A model generated the notes under the pieces. It ran no database searches. It was not told the DNA's origin and saw only the letters and a list, made by a program, of their open reading frames with translations. The position numbers and the translations under genes are program-made. From Lewinellaceae bacterium (GTDB taxonomy: Bacteria > Bacteroidota > Bacteroidia > Chitinophagales > Saprospiraceae), in assembly GCA_020636375.1 (NCBI GenBank), contig JACJXZ010000008.1:1-64000 (forward strand): a stretch of 64,000 nt of DNA, in the 5' to 3' direction. Within the stretch, counting starts at the first letter, position 1, and every line of letters begins with the position of its first letter. Below are positions 49,832-58,176 of the stretch, one piece after another.

Positions 49832-51067
49832 ATGCCGGCCCGATTGACACTTCTGTGCTTTCTCTGTACCGCTTTCTGTTCCAATATCTCCGCCCAGCAG
49901 GCCCTCGACCGCAGCCTCACCCACGACGGCATCGCCCGCTCCTACATCGTGTATGTGCCGCAGGCTTATACCGGCGACGAAGCCTGGCCGCTCATCATCA
50001 GCCTGCATGGCTACACCGGCACTGCCCAGCTCCAGCGCCTGATCAGCAACTTCGAAGCGCTGGCGGGCGAGGAAAACTTCCTGCTGGCCTACCCGCAGGG
50101 GCTGGAGATCGACGACCCGTCCGGAGGCATCCTTCCGGCTTTGCCGCCAAGGGGCACGGGATGGAATATCCGGGACCCCGACGGCCCCGACGACCTGGGG
50201 TTCATGGAGGCGCTGATGGACAGCATATCCGCCGAGTTTAACATAGACCCGGCCCGGGTTTTCGCCGCCGGCCATTCCAACGGCGGCACCCTGGCCTACG
50301 TCATGGCCTGCGAGTTGACGGGCCGCATCGCCGCCATCGCCTCGGTAGGCGGCCCGGGGACTTCTCCCGGGCTGGTTCCTTTTTTCGTGTGTAATACCAG
50401 CGCGCCGACACCTGTTATCCATATTCATGGCACTTCGGATGCGGTGGTGCCCTACACCGGCGTCGAAGGGCTATTCCCTCCCATCCCCGCCCTTGTCGAA
50501 AGCTGGGGCGGCTTCAACGGCTGCGCCGCCGGCCCGGTGGTGACGGAAATCGCCGATGCCGGCCCGCAGGACGGCAGCACTGCCACCCTGATCCAATACC
50601 TGGATTGCGAACAGGGTGCCGAAGTATGGCACTTTCGGGTCAACGGCGGCGGCCACTGGTGGCCGGGCAGCATCGACGTGCCTCCTTTCCTGGAATCCGT
50701 CTTCGGCAAAACCAACCGAGACTTCGACGCCAGCCGGGAAATCTGGAACTTCTTCACCGGCCAGCCGGCTACGGTCACCGGTCTGGCCCAGCCGGCCGGC
50801 GCCAGCCCGGTTGCCGTCACAGCCTTTCCCAACCCTTTCCGGGAGGAAGTGTCCGTCGTCTTCCGCCTGCAGGAGGCGTCCGGCGTCCGCCTTCGGGTGT
50901 ACGATCCGGTGGGGCGCCCAACGGCTGCGCCTGAGGAGCAGGCCCTGCCGGCAGGGTTGCAAAAGATTCAATGGGAAACGCCGCCCCACCTGCCCGCAGG
51001 CTGGTACCTGCTGGTGCTGGAGGTTGACGGCGTACCGGCAGGGAGGCAGTTGGTGATCCGGGAGTAA
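49832..51067 (+). CDS. Secreted polyhydroxybutyrate-depolymerase-like esterase with T9SS domain
   Basis: 411 residues. Signal peptide 1-21 (ending NISA). Alpha/beta-hydrolase of the LpqC/PHB depolymerase type: oxyanion block LIISLHGYTGTA, nucleophile GHSNGG (Ser149), Asp in GTSDAVVPY, His in GGGHWWPG. The last ~80 residues (AFPNPFREEVSV to the end) form a type A T9SS sorting domain. Feruloyl esterases share this fold, so the substrate may be a plant ester or polyester. Stand-alone; preceded by an A/T-rich segment. Confidence 0.87.
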   Translation: MPARLTLLCFLCTAFCSNISAQQALDRSLTHDGIARSYIVYVPQAYTGDEAWPLIISLHGYTGTAQLQRLISNFEALAGEENFLLAYPQGLEIDDPSGGILPALPPRGTGWNIRDPDGPDDLGFMEALMDSISAEFNIDPARVFAAGHSNGGTLAYVMACELTGRIAAIASVGGPGTSPGLVPFFVCNTSAPTPVIHIHGTSDAVVPYTGVEGLFPPIPALVESWGGFNGCAAGPVVTEIADAGPQDGSTATLIQYLDCEQGAEVWHFRVNGGGHWWPGSIDVPPFLESVFGKTNRDFDASREIWNFFTGQPATVTGLAQPAGASPVAVTAFPNPFREEVSVVFRLQEASGVRLRVYDPVGRPTAAPEEQALPAGLQKIQWETPPHLPAGWYLLVLEVDGVPAGRQLVIRE

Positions 51068-51112
51068 ATGCCCGGATAGTTGCCGGCGCCCGGTGCCAGG
51101 AGTTTATCCCGG

Positions 51113-51265
51113 GTAACTATTCAGCATTATCGAAGACAGCGGCAGAAAATGCCCTGTTTTGCCCCAGCCCTGAAGGGTGACAGGGCATTTTCTGCCTTTG
51201 CTCCCTTTAGGGTCGGGGAAAACAAAGGCAGAAAATGGGCTGTTCCATTGATGCTGAATAGTTAC
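51113..51265. repeat. 153-bp palindromic element with internal repeated hairpin arms
   Basis: GTAACTATTCAGCATTAT (51113-51130) pairs with the complementary ATGCTGAATAGTTAC at 51251-51265. Inside, GGCAGAAAATGCCCTG (51141-51156) pairs with CAGGGCATTTTCTGCC (51181-51196), and a third copy GGCAGAAAATGGGC is at 51227-51240, so two different inner stems are possible. It lies between the convergent esterase and TolC genes. Confidence 0.7.
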
Positions 51266-51280
51266 GGTCATACGCACACT

Positions 51281-52819
51281 TTACCCCCCTCCCAGCTGCC
51301 CCGCGGCCCATTCCAGGCCGATCCTGTTCTTGAAAAACTTGCCGCGCAGGGCCGCCAGTTTGAGCTGGGCATCCACCAGCTTCTGCTCGCGGGCGTTGAT
51401 GAGAAAGATGGAGCTTTCTCCCAGGTCGAACTTCTGGATTTCGGCGTTGAGCAGAGCCTGGTAATTACCGACGTTATCCTCGGTGAGGCGGATTTGCTGC
51501 AGGAGGTTCTCCAGTTCGTTGTAGTAGGCGCCGATCTTGTTGGCGATCTCCAGGCGTTTCTGCTGCAGGCCGTATTCGGCGTCCTGGATTTTCAGTTTTG
51601 CCAGTTGCAGCTTGCCTCGTTCTTTTCGCAGCAGGAGGGGGAAGTCGAAGCGCAGGCCCCATTTGTAGTTCTGGGCCACGAGGTTGTTGAACCCAGAGCC
51701 TTCTCCGGTATCGTAGATGAAGTCGCTGCCGTCGCTGAGGAAGTTGTACTCTACATCCAGGCGGGGTTTGAGCTGTTCGGCAGCCAGTTTCCGGTCGATG
51801 TCCAGTTGGCTGAGCTTCACTTCATAGCGGCGGATTTCGGGGTGGGCCAGGCTGGCGCCGCGCCAGATGGCGTCCGGTCCGAGGGCGGGCAGGGCCGGTT
51901 GCAGTTCGCCGAGGGCGGGCGGGCGCAGGCGGCCGGTAATTTCCACCGGTGCCTGCCCTTCATACCAGAGGAAGTTGGACATCAGCAGGCCGGTATTCCG
52001 GTAGCTGACCCGGGCGTCGTTGAGTGCCAACTGCCGGTTCTGCACCTGGATGAGGGTTTCCAGCGTGTCGATGGCCGGCTTGTCGCCCTGGACGAAGCTT
52101 TCCACGATGGCGCCATACCGCTGCCGGGTGAGTTCCAGTGCCTCCTGCTGGATCAGCAGCTCGTTGTAGGCCCGGGCCCACTCCCAGTAGGCGGAGGCGG
52201 CTTCCAGCAGCAAGTCGTTGATCATGGCCCGGCGCTCGGCCTCGTTGGCCTGCGCCATCAGCTCGGCCTGCCGCAGGGTGGCCCGCCGTTCGTCGATGAT
52301 CAGGCCGCGGGCCAGCGGCACTTTCAACCCCAGCACGGCCTGCCCTGCCTCGGGCAGGTTGCGTTCGGGGTTGAGATAGATGCCGTCGGTAACCGTATAG
52401 GCCGCCTTCAGTTCAGCCCCGTACCAGGTGGGTATTTTGAGCCCGCCCTCGCCGATGGCAAAGTATTCTTTCTTGTCGAAGGACTTCTGGTCCCATTCAG
52501 CGTATGCCTTGGGGTCGAATCCGCCGCGGGCCAGCCGCTCCAGCGCTTCTGACTGATTGTCGAGCAGGCGCGCCTGCTTCACCACCGGATGGTACTCCAG
52601 TATCCACCGGAAGAATTCCTCCTGGGAAAACACCCGGGCGCTGTCGGCAGGCTGGGCATAAACGGAGGCCAAGACGGCAAAGAAGGCCAGCAGAAATGCC
52701 ATTGCCGCCCGAGTGAAAGAACTGGCCCTGCCGGGCACCCGGACCGGCCTGGCCCACACCGGCCAAAACCGCAACCCGATATCTCGCTTCATTTGAATTG
52801 GCTTCATAAAACACTTCAT
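51281..52819 (-). CDS. TolC-family outer membrane channel
   Basis: 512 residues. An N-terminal signal (FLLAFFAVLASVYAQ) follows an unusually long basic leader of about 38 residues. The body has the TolC helical pattern in two halves with repeated QxxLxLKVPLARG- and FDFPLLLRKERGKL-type strands and long coiled-coil arms (LEIANKIGAYYNELENLLQQ). It provides the outer membrane exit duct for the exporter encoded immediately upstream (HlyD at 52883, ABC at 54266), 63 bp from the HlyD stop. Last gene of the operon. Confidence 0.87.
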   Translation of the reverse strand: MKCFMKPIQMKRDIGLRFWPVWARPVRVPGRASSFTRAAMAFLLAFFAVLASVYAQPADSARVFSQEEFFRWILEYHPVVKQARLLDNQSEALERLARGGFDPKAYAEWDQKSFDKKEYFAIGEGGLKIPTWYGAELKAAYTVTDGIYLNPERNLPEAGQAVLGLKVPLARGLIIDERRATLRQAELMAQANEAERRAMINDLLLEAASAYWEWARAYNELLIQQEALELTRQRYGAIVESFVQGDKPAIDTLETLIQVQNRQLALNDARVSYRNTGLLMSNFLWYEGQAPVEITGRLRPPALGELQPALPALGPDAIWRGASLAHPEIRRYEVKLSQLDIDRKLAAEQLKPRLDVEYNFLSDGSDFIYDTGEGSGFNNLVAQNYKWGLRFDFPLLLRKERGKLQLAKLKIQDAEYGLQQKRLEIANKIGAYYNELENLLQQIRLTEDNVGNYQALLNAEIQKFDLGESSIFLINAREQKLVDAQLKLAALRGKFFKNRIGLEWAAGQLGGG

Positions 52820-52882
52820 TTAAAAAGAGGCCGCAGCAGCCTGCCTGCTTGACAAAGGCGGCGCGCCCTGTACATCCTGTCC

Positions 52883-54256
52883 TCATTTGGGGATGGACTT
52901 CACGGGCGCTTTCAATTTTGGTGTCTCCTCCCTATCCTCATCGTAGTAATCCGGCGGGAAGCCGTTGAGCTTTCGCCACACTTCGTACCAGAGGGGCACG
53001 TCGTTGAGCAGGGCGATACCCTGGGCGCCGGAACCCACCCTCAATTCCTCCGGCCATTCCTTGCTGTCCTTTCTGGGGCCGACCAGGATGCGGTACTGCC
53101 CGTTGGCGCTGATCATATTGTCAATGGCGACCACTGAGCCGCTGTAGGTGCCGAACGACTGCCCGGGCCAACCGGAGAAGATGAAGGCCGGCCATCCGTC
53201 GAAGATGAAGCGCACCTCCTGGTTGATGTCGACCAGGGGAAGGTCCATCGGTTTGACGTAGAGTTCTACGGCCAGTTCATAATCTGCGGGCATAATGGTG
53301 ACGATGCTTTCCCCTTCCTTGACCGTCTCGCCGATACCCGGTTTGATCGCCTTGGTGATGAAGCCCTCCTGGGGGGCGAGAATGAAATAGAACCGGCTTC
53401 GTTGTTCATAATTGGAAGCCTGGATCCGCAACTTGCTTACGCTGCCCTCCGCGTCATATCTGGCCGACAGGGTGCTGAACTTATCCGACTCCGCCTTGGC
53501 GATCTTCTGGTTGTATTCGTAGCGTACGGTGCTCAGCTCGAGGCGGGCGTTGGCCAGCTCGTTGCGGCTTTCCTCCACTTTGTTCTGGCTGGATAAATAT
53601 TTAGCCCGGGCCTCCTGCAATTTTATCCGTTTCTCTTCCACATCCGCCCTCGACTTGATGCCCTGGTCGAAGAGCTGGACGGTCCGGTTGTACTGGACTA
53701 ACGCCACCGAATCCTGGTAGAAGGCCTGCTCCATATCGGCCTGGCTGGAGGCCAGCTTGAACTCGGTCTGCCGGATTTTGTTGGCCAGTTGCTGCTGTTT
53801 GAAATCCAGTTCGGATTTCATAGCCTCGACCTGGCCCTCCAGGGCGGCCACTTTCTGGCCATAGGACACGATGGCCCCTTCCTTGGCGTCGACCTGCTGT
53901 TCGGTGCGGGCCACCAGGTCGGGGTCGAAATACTCCGCCTTGATCTCGGAGAGGTGCACGATGGTGTCGCCTTTCTGCACAAGCTGGCCCTCCCGCACGT
54001 ACCATTTTTCTATCCGCCCGGCAATCGTCGACTGAATGGTCTGCGGGCGCTGGCCGGGCTGCAGGGTGGTTACTTTTCCCTTGGATTGGATGTTCTGCGT
54101 CCAGGGCAACAAGAGGAAAAGGATGACCAGGGCCATGGTGCCGACCAGCCAGCGGGTGAACATCTGGTTGGCGCGGGAGAGGGTGACCTGGGAAAAGGAT
54201 TTGAACTGGTTGAATTCAACCCTTTGATTGATGGTATTCGGTGATATATTGAGCAT
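52883..54256 (-). CDS. HlyD-family membrane fusion (periplasmic adaptor) protein
   Basis: 457 residues. One N-terminal membrane helix (about 36-53, WLVGTMALVILFLLLPW), then a split lipoyl/biotinyl-like half (STIAGRIEKWYVREGQLVQK), a long coiled-coil hairpin (about 110-275) and the second half (LAPQEGFITKAIKPGIGETV), followed by beta-barrel parts. Links an inner membrane exporter to TolC. It starts nine bases after the ABC stop; TolC follows. Confidence 0.9.
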   Translation of the reverse strand: MLNISPNTINQRVEFNQFKSFSQVTLSRANQMFTRWLVGTMALVILFLLLPWTQNIQSKGKVTTLQPGQRPQTIQSTIAGRIEKWYVREGQLVQKGDTIVHLSEIKAEYFDPDLVARTEQQVDAKEGAIVSYGQKVAALEGQVEAMKSELDFKQQQLANKIRQTEFKLASSQADMEQAFYQDSVALVQYNRTVQLFDQGIKSRADVEEKRIKLQEARAKYLSSQNKVEESRNELANARLELSTVRYEYNQKIAKAESDKFSTLSARYDAEGSVSKLRIQASNYEQRSRFYFILAPQEGFITKAIKPGIGETVKEGESIVTIMPADYELAVELYVKPMDLPLVDINQEVRFIFDGWPAFIFSGWPGQSFGTYSGSVVAIDNMISANGQYRILVGPRKDSKEWPEELRVGSGAQGIALLNDVPLWYEVWRKLNGFPPDYYDEDREETPKLKAPVKSIPK

Positions 54257-54265
54257 ATCGTATTT

Positions 54266-56038
54266 TTAAGGGTTCACGGAGGAGTTGACGCGTTTTTGGG
54301 CGCTTACCTGATAGGGGAGGAATACCCGTTCGAAGTGTTCGCTTTTTGAAATTTTTTCGAAAGGTCCCTCCTCCAGGATATTGCCGTCCTTCAGGAGGAT
54401 AACCCGGTCGCAACGGGAAGCGAAGAAGGGGTCGTCTGTTACGGCTATCATCGTCCAGGGTTTATCGGCGCCGGCCAGGTAGTTGCAGATCATTTCCCGG
54501 TCGCTTCGTTCCATGCCATAGAAAAAGCCTTCGACGGCCAGCAGGCGCGGCTGGGAGATGATGCACCGGGCCAGGATGATGCGGGTGCGGATGCTCTGCG
54601 GGATGTTGCGCCCTTCGGGCAGGAGCATGGTATCGAAGCCCTGCGGCAGGCGTTGCACATAACCGCTCAGGCCGATGTCATCGGCAACCCTGACGACCTG
54701 CTCCAGGTTCACTTCCGGGTGTTCCAGGGTAATATTCTCCAGGATCGTGCCGCTGAAAATATCTTCCCGCGCTGAATAATCTCCCATGTGGTGCCGCAGG
54801 CTGCCGATGTTGATGTTGCGCAGGGGATAACCGTTATAGGAGATGCCTCCTTCGAAATCGGCATACAGCCCGGACAGCAGTTGCAACAGCGTCACGCGCC
54901 CGGAACTGCTGTAGCCGGCAATACAGATTTTCTCTCCGGGCTGCGCTTCGAAGCAAAGGCCGTTGAGTACCGGCCTCTTGGCATCGGCATAGCTGAAATT
55001 GAGTTGGTCGACTTTGATGCTCATCCCCTTGCCGGTGTCGATGTCTTTAAAATTGATGCCGGTTTCCTCCTCGATGGGCAGGTCGGTCACATTACCCAGT
55101 TTTTCCAGCGCCGTCAGTACGTCGTAGATCACCTCCATGGCCAGGATGAGCTTTTCGACCGAAGCCATAACCAAAAGCACGACGATCTCGGCAGCTACGA
55201 ACTGGCCGATATTGATCTGGTTGTCGATCACCAGGTAGCTGCCCAGGAACAACAGGCCGGCGGTGATCAGCGTTTTGAATCCTACGATATTGGCGTACTG
55301 GAACAACAGGATTTTGAAATGTTTCTTGCGGCTATCCAGGTAATTACACACCAGTCCGTCGGTCTTATTGAGCGAAAAGGCGCTGCCTCCCGACATTTTG
55401 AAGGTATTCATTGCCCGTGCCATTTCCTCCAGCCAGTAGGCCACCTGGTATTTGTATTTCGACTCCTTCAGGCTGGTAGACAAGCCGCCGGGCCCCGATA
55501 TCCGAAAGATGAGCAGGAGGATCATGACGAGCACAATGCCAAAAAAGATGAAGAACGGATGGTAAAAAGAGATCAGGATGAGGCCAAAAGCTACCTGCAA
55601 AACGGCAGTGGAGAAATCCATCAGGATCTTGGGCACTCCTTTCTGGAGGGTCAGCGTATCGAAGAACCGGTTGACCAGTTCCGGAGGATAATGACGGATG
55701 ACCGAATCGAGCTTCAGGCGGGGGATGCGATAGGCAAAGTCAAAGGCCGAGCGGGCGAAGATGCGCCGCTGGATGGTCTCCGTGACGGTCAGTTGCATGA
55801 CCTTCAGGATTCCGGAAAGCGCGGTGCCCACCGTCACGACAGCCACCAGGATGATCAGGGAGGCCGACAAGGCACCGCCGGCGATCAGCCCGATGATCGC
55901 CTGGACGCCCAACGGAATACTCAGCGTGATCAGGCCGGAAAAGATAGCATAGACGTATATGTAGGTAATATCTTTGCGGTCCAGTTCCAGCAATTTGAAA
56001 AAGCGCTGCAGGGGGCGCCAACGGGTATTATTCTCCAT
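54266..56038 (-). CDS. ABC exporter half-transporter with degenerate ATPase motifs
   Basis: 590 residues. Type IV exporter membrane domain (about 20-310, up to six helices), then an NBD (about 340-560) that keeps the fold (VDQLNFSYADAKRPVLNGL; CDRVILLKDGNILEEG) but not the catalytic residues. Walker A reads GYSSSGRVT (375-383: Lys to Arg, Ser to Val), the Q-loop region reads DYSARED, the signature is NIPQS (478-482), Walker B is LLAVEG (499-504: Asp to Glu, catalytic Glu to Gly) and the switch is VTDDP in place of His. No peptidase C39 domain. The frame is intact and flanked by well-conserved HlyD and TolC, so this looks like a maintained non-canonical transporter rather than decay. Confidence 0.88.
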   Translation of the reverse strand: MENNTRWRPLQRFFKLLELDRKDITYIYVYAIFSGLITLSIPLGVQAIIGLIAGGALSASLIILVAVVTVGTALSGILKVMQLTVTETIQRRIFARSAFDFAYRIPRLKLDSVIRHYPPELVNRFFDTLTLQKGVPKILMDFSTAVLQVAFGLILISFYHPFFIFFGIVLVMILLLIFRISGPGGLSTSLKESKYKYQVAYWLEEMARAMNTFKMSGGSAFSLNKTDGLVCNYLDSRKKHFKILLFQYANIVGFKTLITAGLLFLGSYLVIDNQINIGQFVAAEIVVLLVMASVEKLILAMEVIYDVLTALEKLGNVTDLPIEEETGINFKDIDTGKGMSIKVDQLNFSYADAKRPVLNGLCFEAQPGEKICIAGYSSSGRVTLLQLLSGLYADFEGGISYNGYPLRNINIGSLRHHMGDYSAREDIFSGTILENITLEHPEVNLEQVVRVADDIGLSGYVQRLPQGFDTMLLPEGRNIPQSIRTRIILARCIISQPRLLAVEGFFYGMERSDREMICNYLAGADKPWTMIAVTDDPFFASRCDRVILLKDGNILEEGPFEKISKSEHFERVFLPYQVSAQKRVNSSVNP

Positions 56039-56182
56039 TTTCGGTAATTTGTGCAGGATACAGGGTCAAAACAAGACGGGCAATGCAATGTCCCCATGAC
56101 CCGTTTCTTTGATCAATTAAACATAAGATACGCAACTAAAGGTTTAAAAAAAAGGGGGGGATTGCTATGGTTTTGCGTTTTG

Positions 56183-56902
56183 TCAGGGCATCCCGGCATT
56201 TCCGTTGAGTCGCCCTTCGTTATTGCAGAACAGCATTTTCCAGGCAAAATATACAAGAAGCTCTTCTACTTGCTTCAGCACGTCGCCTTCCCCATTCACT
56301 TCGGTCAGGCGGGGCAGGTGTTCGGCAAAGTAGATGTGGTTGTTCGCCATTTCCAGAAGGTTGCTGGCCAGGGCCCGGGGATAAGGGAAGCCGGGATTGT
56401 TTTCCAGGATGATGTCGGCAATTTTCTGACAGAGGGACTTATAGGATATGAAGAAACCGTCCTTGTTCTGGGCATCCACTTCCTTGTTGTGGTAGGCCTT
56501 CGTCCCTTCGGCTACGACGATGCGGTGCAGCACGTCCTCGTCAATGAAAGTGATCTTGGCGTCCCGCTTTGCCGTATCCACAATACAGCTGATGGCTACT
56601 TTAAGTTTTTCCCGCGGGTCCCCGATATGGGTTGTCCGCATATCGATCCGGAATTTCATCCATTCCCAGTACCAGTTGACCAGATACACCAGCAGGAGTT
56701 GTTTGTTCTCGAAATACCGGTAAACAGAAGCTTCCGTAGAATTGATACGGCCGGCCAGGCGGCGGAAGTTGAATTGTTCGATCCCCAGTTCATCGATCAT
56801 CATTACGCTATGGCGCAGTATCTTGCGGCCCAGGGCCGTCCGCTGTGGGTTGCGCAAAAATAATTTCTCGTTAATGCTGAGTTCAATCGCCAGAATAGAC
56901 AT
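56183..56902 (-). CDS. TetR/AcrR-family regulator
   Basis: 239 residues. The N-terminal helix-turn-helix (about 25-75) reads ILRHSVMMIDELGIEQFNFR then LAGRINSTEASVYRYFENK, matching TetR. The C-terminal ligand domain is unlike known classes. It is 25 bp downstream of the ECF sigma gene and 144 bp upstream of the ABC exporter, all on the minus strand. Probably represses the exporter operon and itself in response to an unknown ligand. The operator is not identified; the 144-bp gap holds an A-rich stretch with TTAAACATAAGATACGC. Confidence 0.83.
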   Translation of the reverse strand: MSILAIELSINEKLFLRNPQRTALGRKILRHSVMMIDELGIEQFNFRRLAGRINSTEASVYRYFENKQLLLVYLVNWYWEWMKFRIDMRTTHIGDPREKLKVAISCIVDTAKRDAKITFIDEDVLHRIVVAEGTKAYHNKEVDAQNKDGFFISYKSLCQKIADIILENNPGFPYPRALASNLLEMANNHIYFAEHLPRLTEVNGEGDVLKQVEELLVYFAWKMLFCNNEGRLNGNAGMP

Positions 56903-56927
56903 GGGAAAAGTTTATAAAATCAAAGCA

Positions 56928-57461
56928 CTAGTTCAAGAACTCGGCCACGCTATTGGACTGGTACATGGCCCGAAGGTATTCCTGCAGCTTTCTCCGGGCG
57001 AAGAAAATCCTGCTCTTCACCGTGCCCAGCGGAATATCCAGTTCCGTAGCGATCTCGTCATATTTGAATCCCTGATAGTGCATCAGGAAAGGAATTTTCA
57101 TCCAGTCCTCCAGAGAATCGATCAGCGTGGCGACTTCCTTGAGGGTAACCTCTGTTTCTCCCAGGTTTTGCACGGTGCGCCCGCCCGAATTCAAAAAATA
57201 GTTGTTGGGCGTTTTATCGTTGAGTACCTGCCGGCGCTTTTTTTGCCGGTAATTGTTGATGAAAGTATTGCGCATGATGGTCATCAGCCAGGCCCGCAGG
57301 TTGGTGTGGGGCTGATACATGCTGCGATATTTGAAAGCTTTGTAGGCCGTTTCCTGCAGCAGGTCCTGAGCGTCATCTTCGTTTTTGGTCAGATGGCAGG
57401 CAAAAGAAAACAGCATGGATTCAAACTGCGAAAAAGCATTGGTGAATTCGAGCTTTGACAT
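56928..57461 (-). CDS. ECF-type RNA polymerase sigma factor
   Basis: 177 residues. Region 2: DDAQDLLQETAYKAFKYRSM and LRAWLMTIMRNTFINNYRQ; region 4: LMHYQGFKYDEIATELDIPL then GTVKSRIFFARRKLQEYL. No anti-sigma gene follows; instead a TetR gene lies 25 bp downstream, then the exporter operon. It resembles the widespread Bacteroidota ECF group whose members often lack an adjacent anti-sigma. It may drive envelope or export genes including its own operon (inference). Confidence 0.9.
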   Translation of the reverse strand: MSKLEFTNAFSQFESMLFSFACHLTKNEDDAQDLLQETAYKAFKYRSMYQPHTNLRAWLMTIMRNTFINNYRQKKRRQVLNDKTPNNYFLNSGGRTVQNLGETEVTLKEVATLIDSLEDWMKIPFLMHYQGFKYDEIATELDIPLGTVKSRIFFARRKLQEYLRAMYQSNSVAEFLN

Positions 57462-57897
57462 AGCATGACACTTTTAATGGTTAGCTATTCTTTCTATTAT
57501 GATAGTAAAGCTATCATTTTTGCAAAATTAACAATCTTTCCGACATAGGGTTGCAGGAAGAGCAACTTTTTTTTCAGGAAGAAATGAGGCAGTTGGACTT
57601 TGGATGTGCCACTGTTCCGCCTTTCGCCCCGTCTTCGCTATCGCTCTTCCGGGCAAGCTTCCGACTTCCAGTGATGCAGAGGATGCCTTCTCCGACTCCG
57701 GAGTTGGTGCCTGGTTTTACCGGTATCCCGGTAAGGGCGCCCAGCTAATAAATTCAATGAAGACTGGACTTTTTCCCCGAAAACATGCTATATTTGTCCC
57801 GCCTTTGGAAAAGCCAGGGCAAAGTGGCCCCGATCGTACTGATAATCAGCCCTTAACGTTACGGCGAGCCCGTATTTCTTATCTCTTTTTGCCAATA
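57462..57897. other. Gap upstream of tRNA-Leu
   Basis: 436 bp without a credible gene; small frames here lack family features. It contains the -7-type element at 57789-57796. Confidence 0.55.
57789..57796 (+). promoter_or_regulatory. Bacteroidota-type -7 element (TATATTTG)
   Basis: TATATTTG matches the phylum's TAnnTTTG primary-sigma element and lies about 100 bp before the tRNA. A good -33 TTTG/TTG is not obvious, so this is a moderate call. Confidence 0.45.
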
Positions 57898-57979
57898 GCG
57901 GGTGTGGCGGAACTGGTAGACGCGCTAGACTTAGGATCTAGTGCCGCAAGGCGTGGGGGTTCGAGTCCCTCCACCCGCA
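57898..57979 (+). tRNA. tRNA-Leu, anticodon TAG
   Basis: 82 nt. Acceptor GCGGGTG (57898-57904) pairs with CACCCGC (57972-57978), with discriminator A. Anticodon stem CTAGA/TCTAG encloses loop CTTAGGA, giving anticodon TAG (57932-57934). The variable arm GTGCCGCAAGGCGT is long, as in class II tRNA, and the T-arm is GGGGGTTCGAGTCCCTC. CCA is not encoded. Class and anticodon indicate leucine. Confidence 0.96.
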
Positions 57980-58088
57980 CTGAAATGGTAGGAGGGTGGA
58001 GGGACGAGAAGTTTATCCCGCCTTAGTGGAGTAGGCACATTGGGCCGTCACGCAACTTTGGCGGGAAGTCCCTCCACCCGCACTGAAA
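57964..58088 (+). repeat. Duplicated tRNA 3' end flanking a 103-bp palindromic insert
   Basis: AGTCCCTCCACCCGCACTGAAA occurs at 57964-57985 and again at 58067-58088, in abbreviated form: 22 identical bases, 103 bp apart. Within the insert GGGTGGAGGGAC (about 57994-58005) pairs with GTCCCTCCACCC and TCCCGCC with GGCGGGA. The tRNA is thus separated from the terminator at 58092. It may be an integration scar or a repeat that copied the tRNA end. Confidence 0.8.
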
Positions 58089-58091
58089 CAA

Positions 58092-58115
58092 AGGCTGCTT
58101 CACGCAGCCTTTTTT
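58092..58115 (+). terminator. Rho-independent terminator
   Basis: AGGCTGC (58092-58098) pairs with GCAGCCT (58104-58110) across a 5-base loop, followed by TTTTT. It probably was the tRNA terminator before the insertion and now lies 62 bp before the tig start. Confidence 0.88.
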
Positions 58116-58176
58116 GTACCTGCAAACAGGAAGGAACACGCTCCTGGAAATAGATAACCATAACAAGCATATCGCC

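Noticed and set aside
57551..57748. Small plus-strand frame upstream of the tRNA
   Set aside because: No family features, Pro/Ser-rich random-like composition, inside a probable promoter/leader region.
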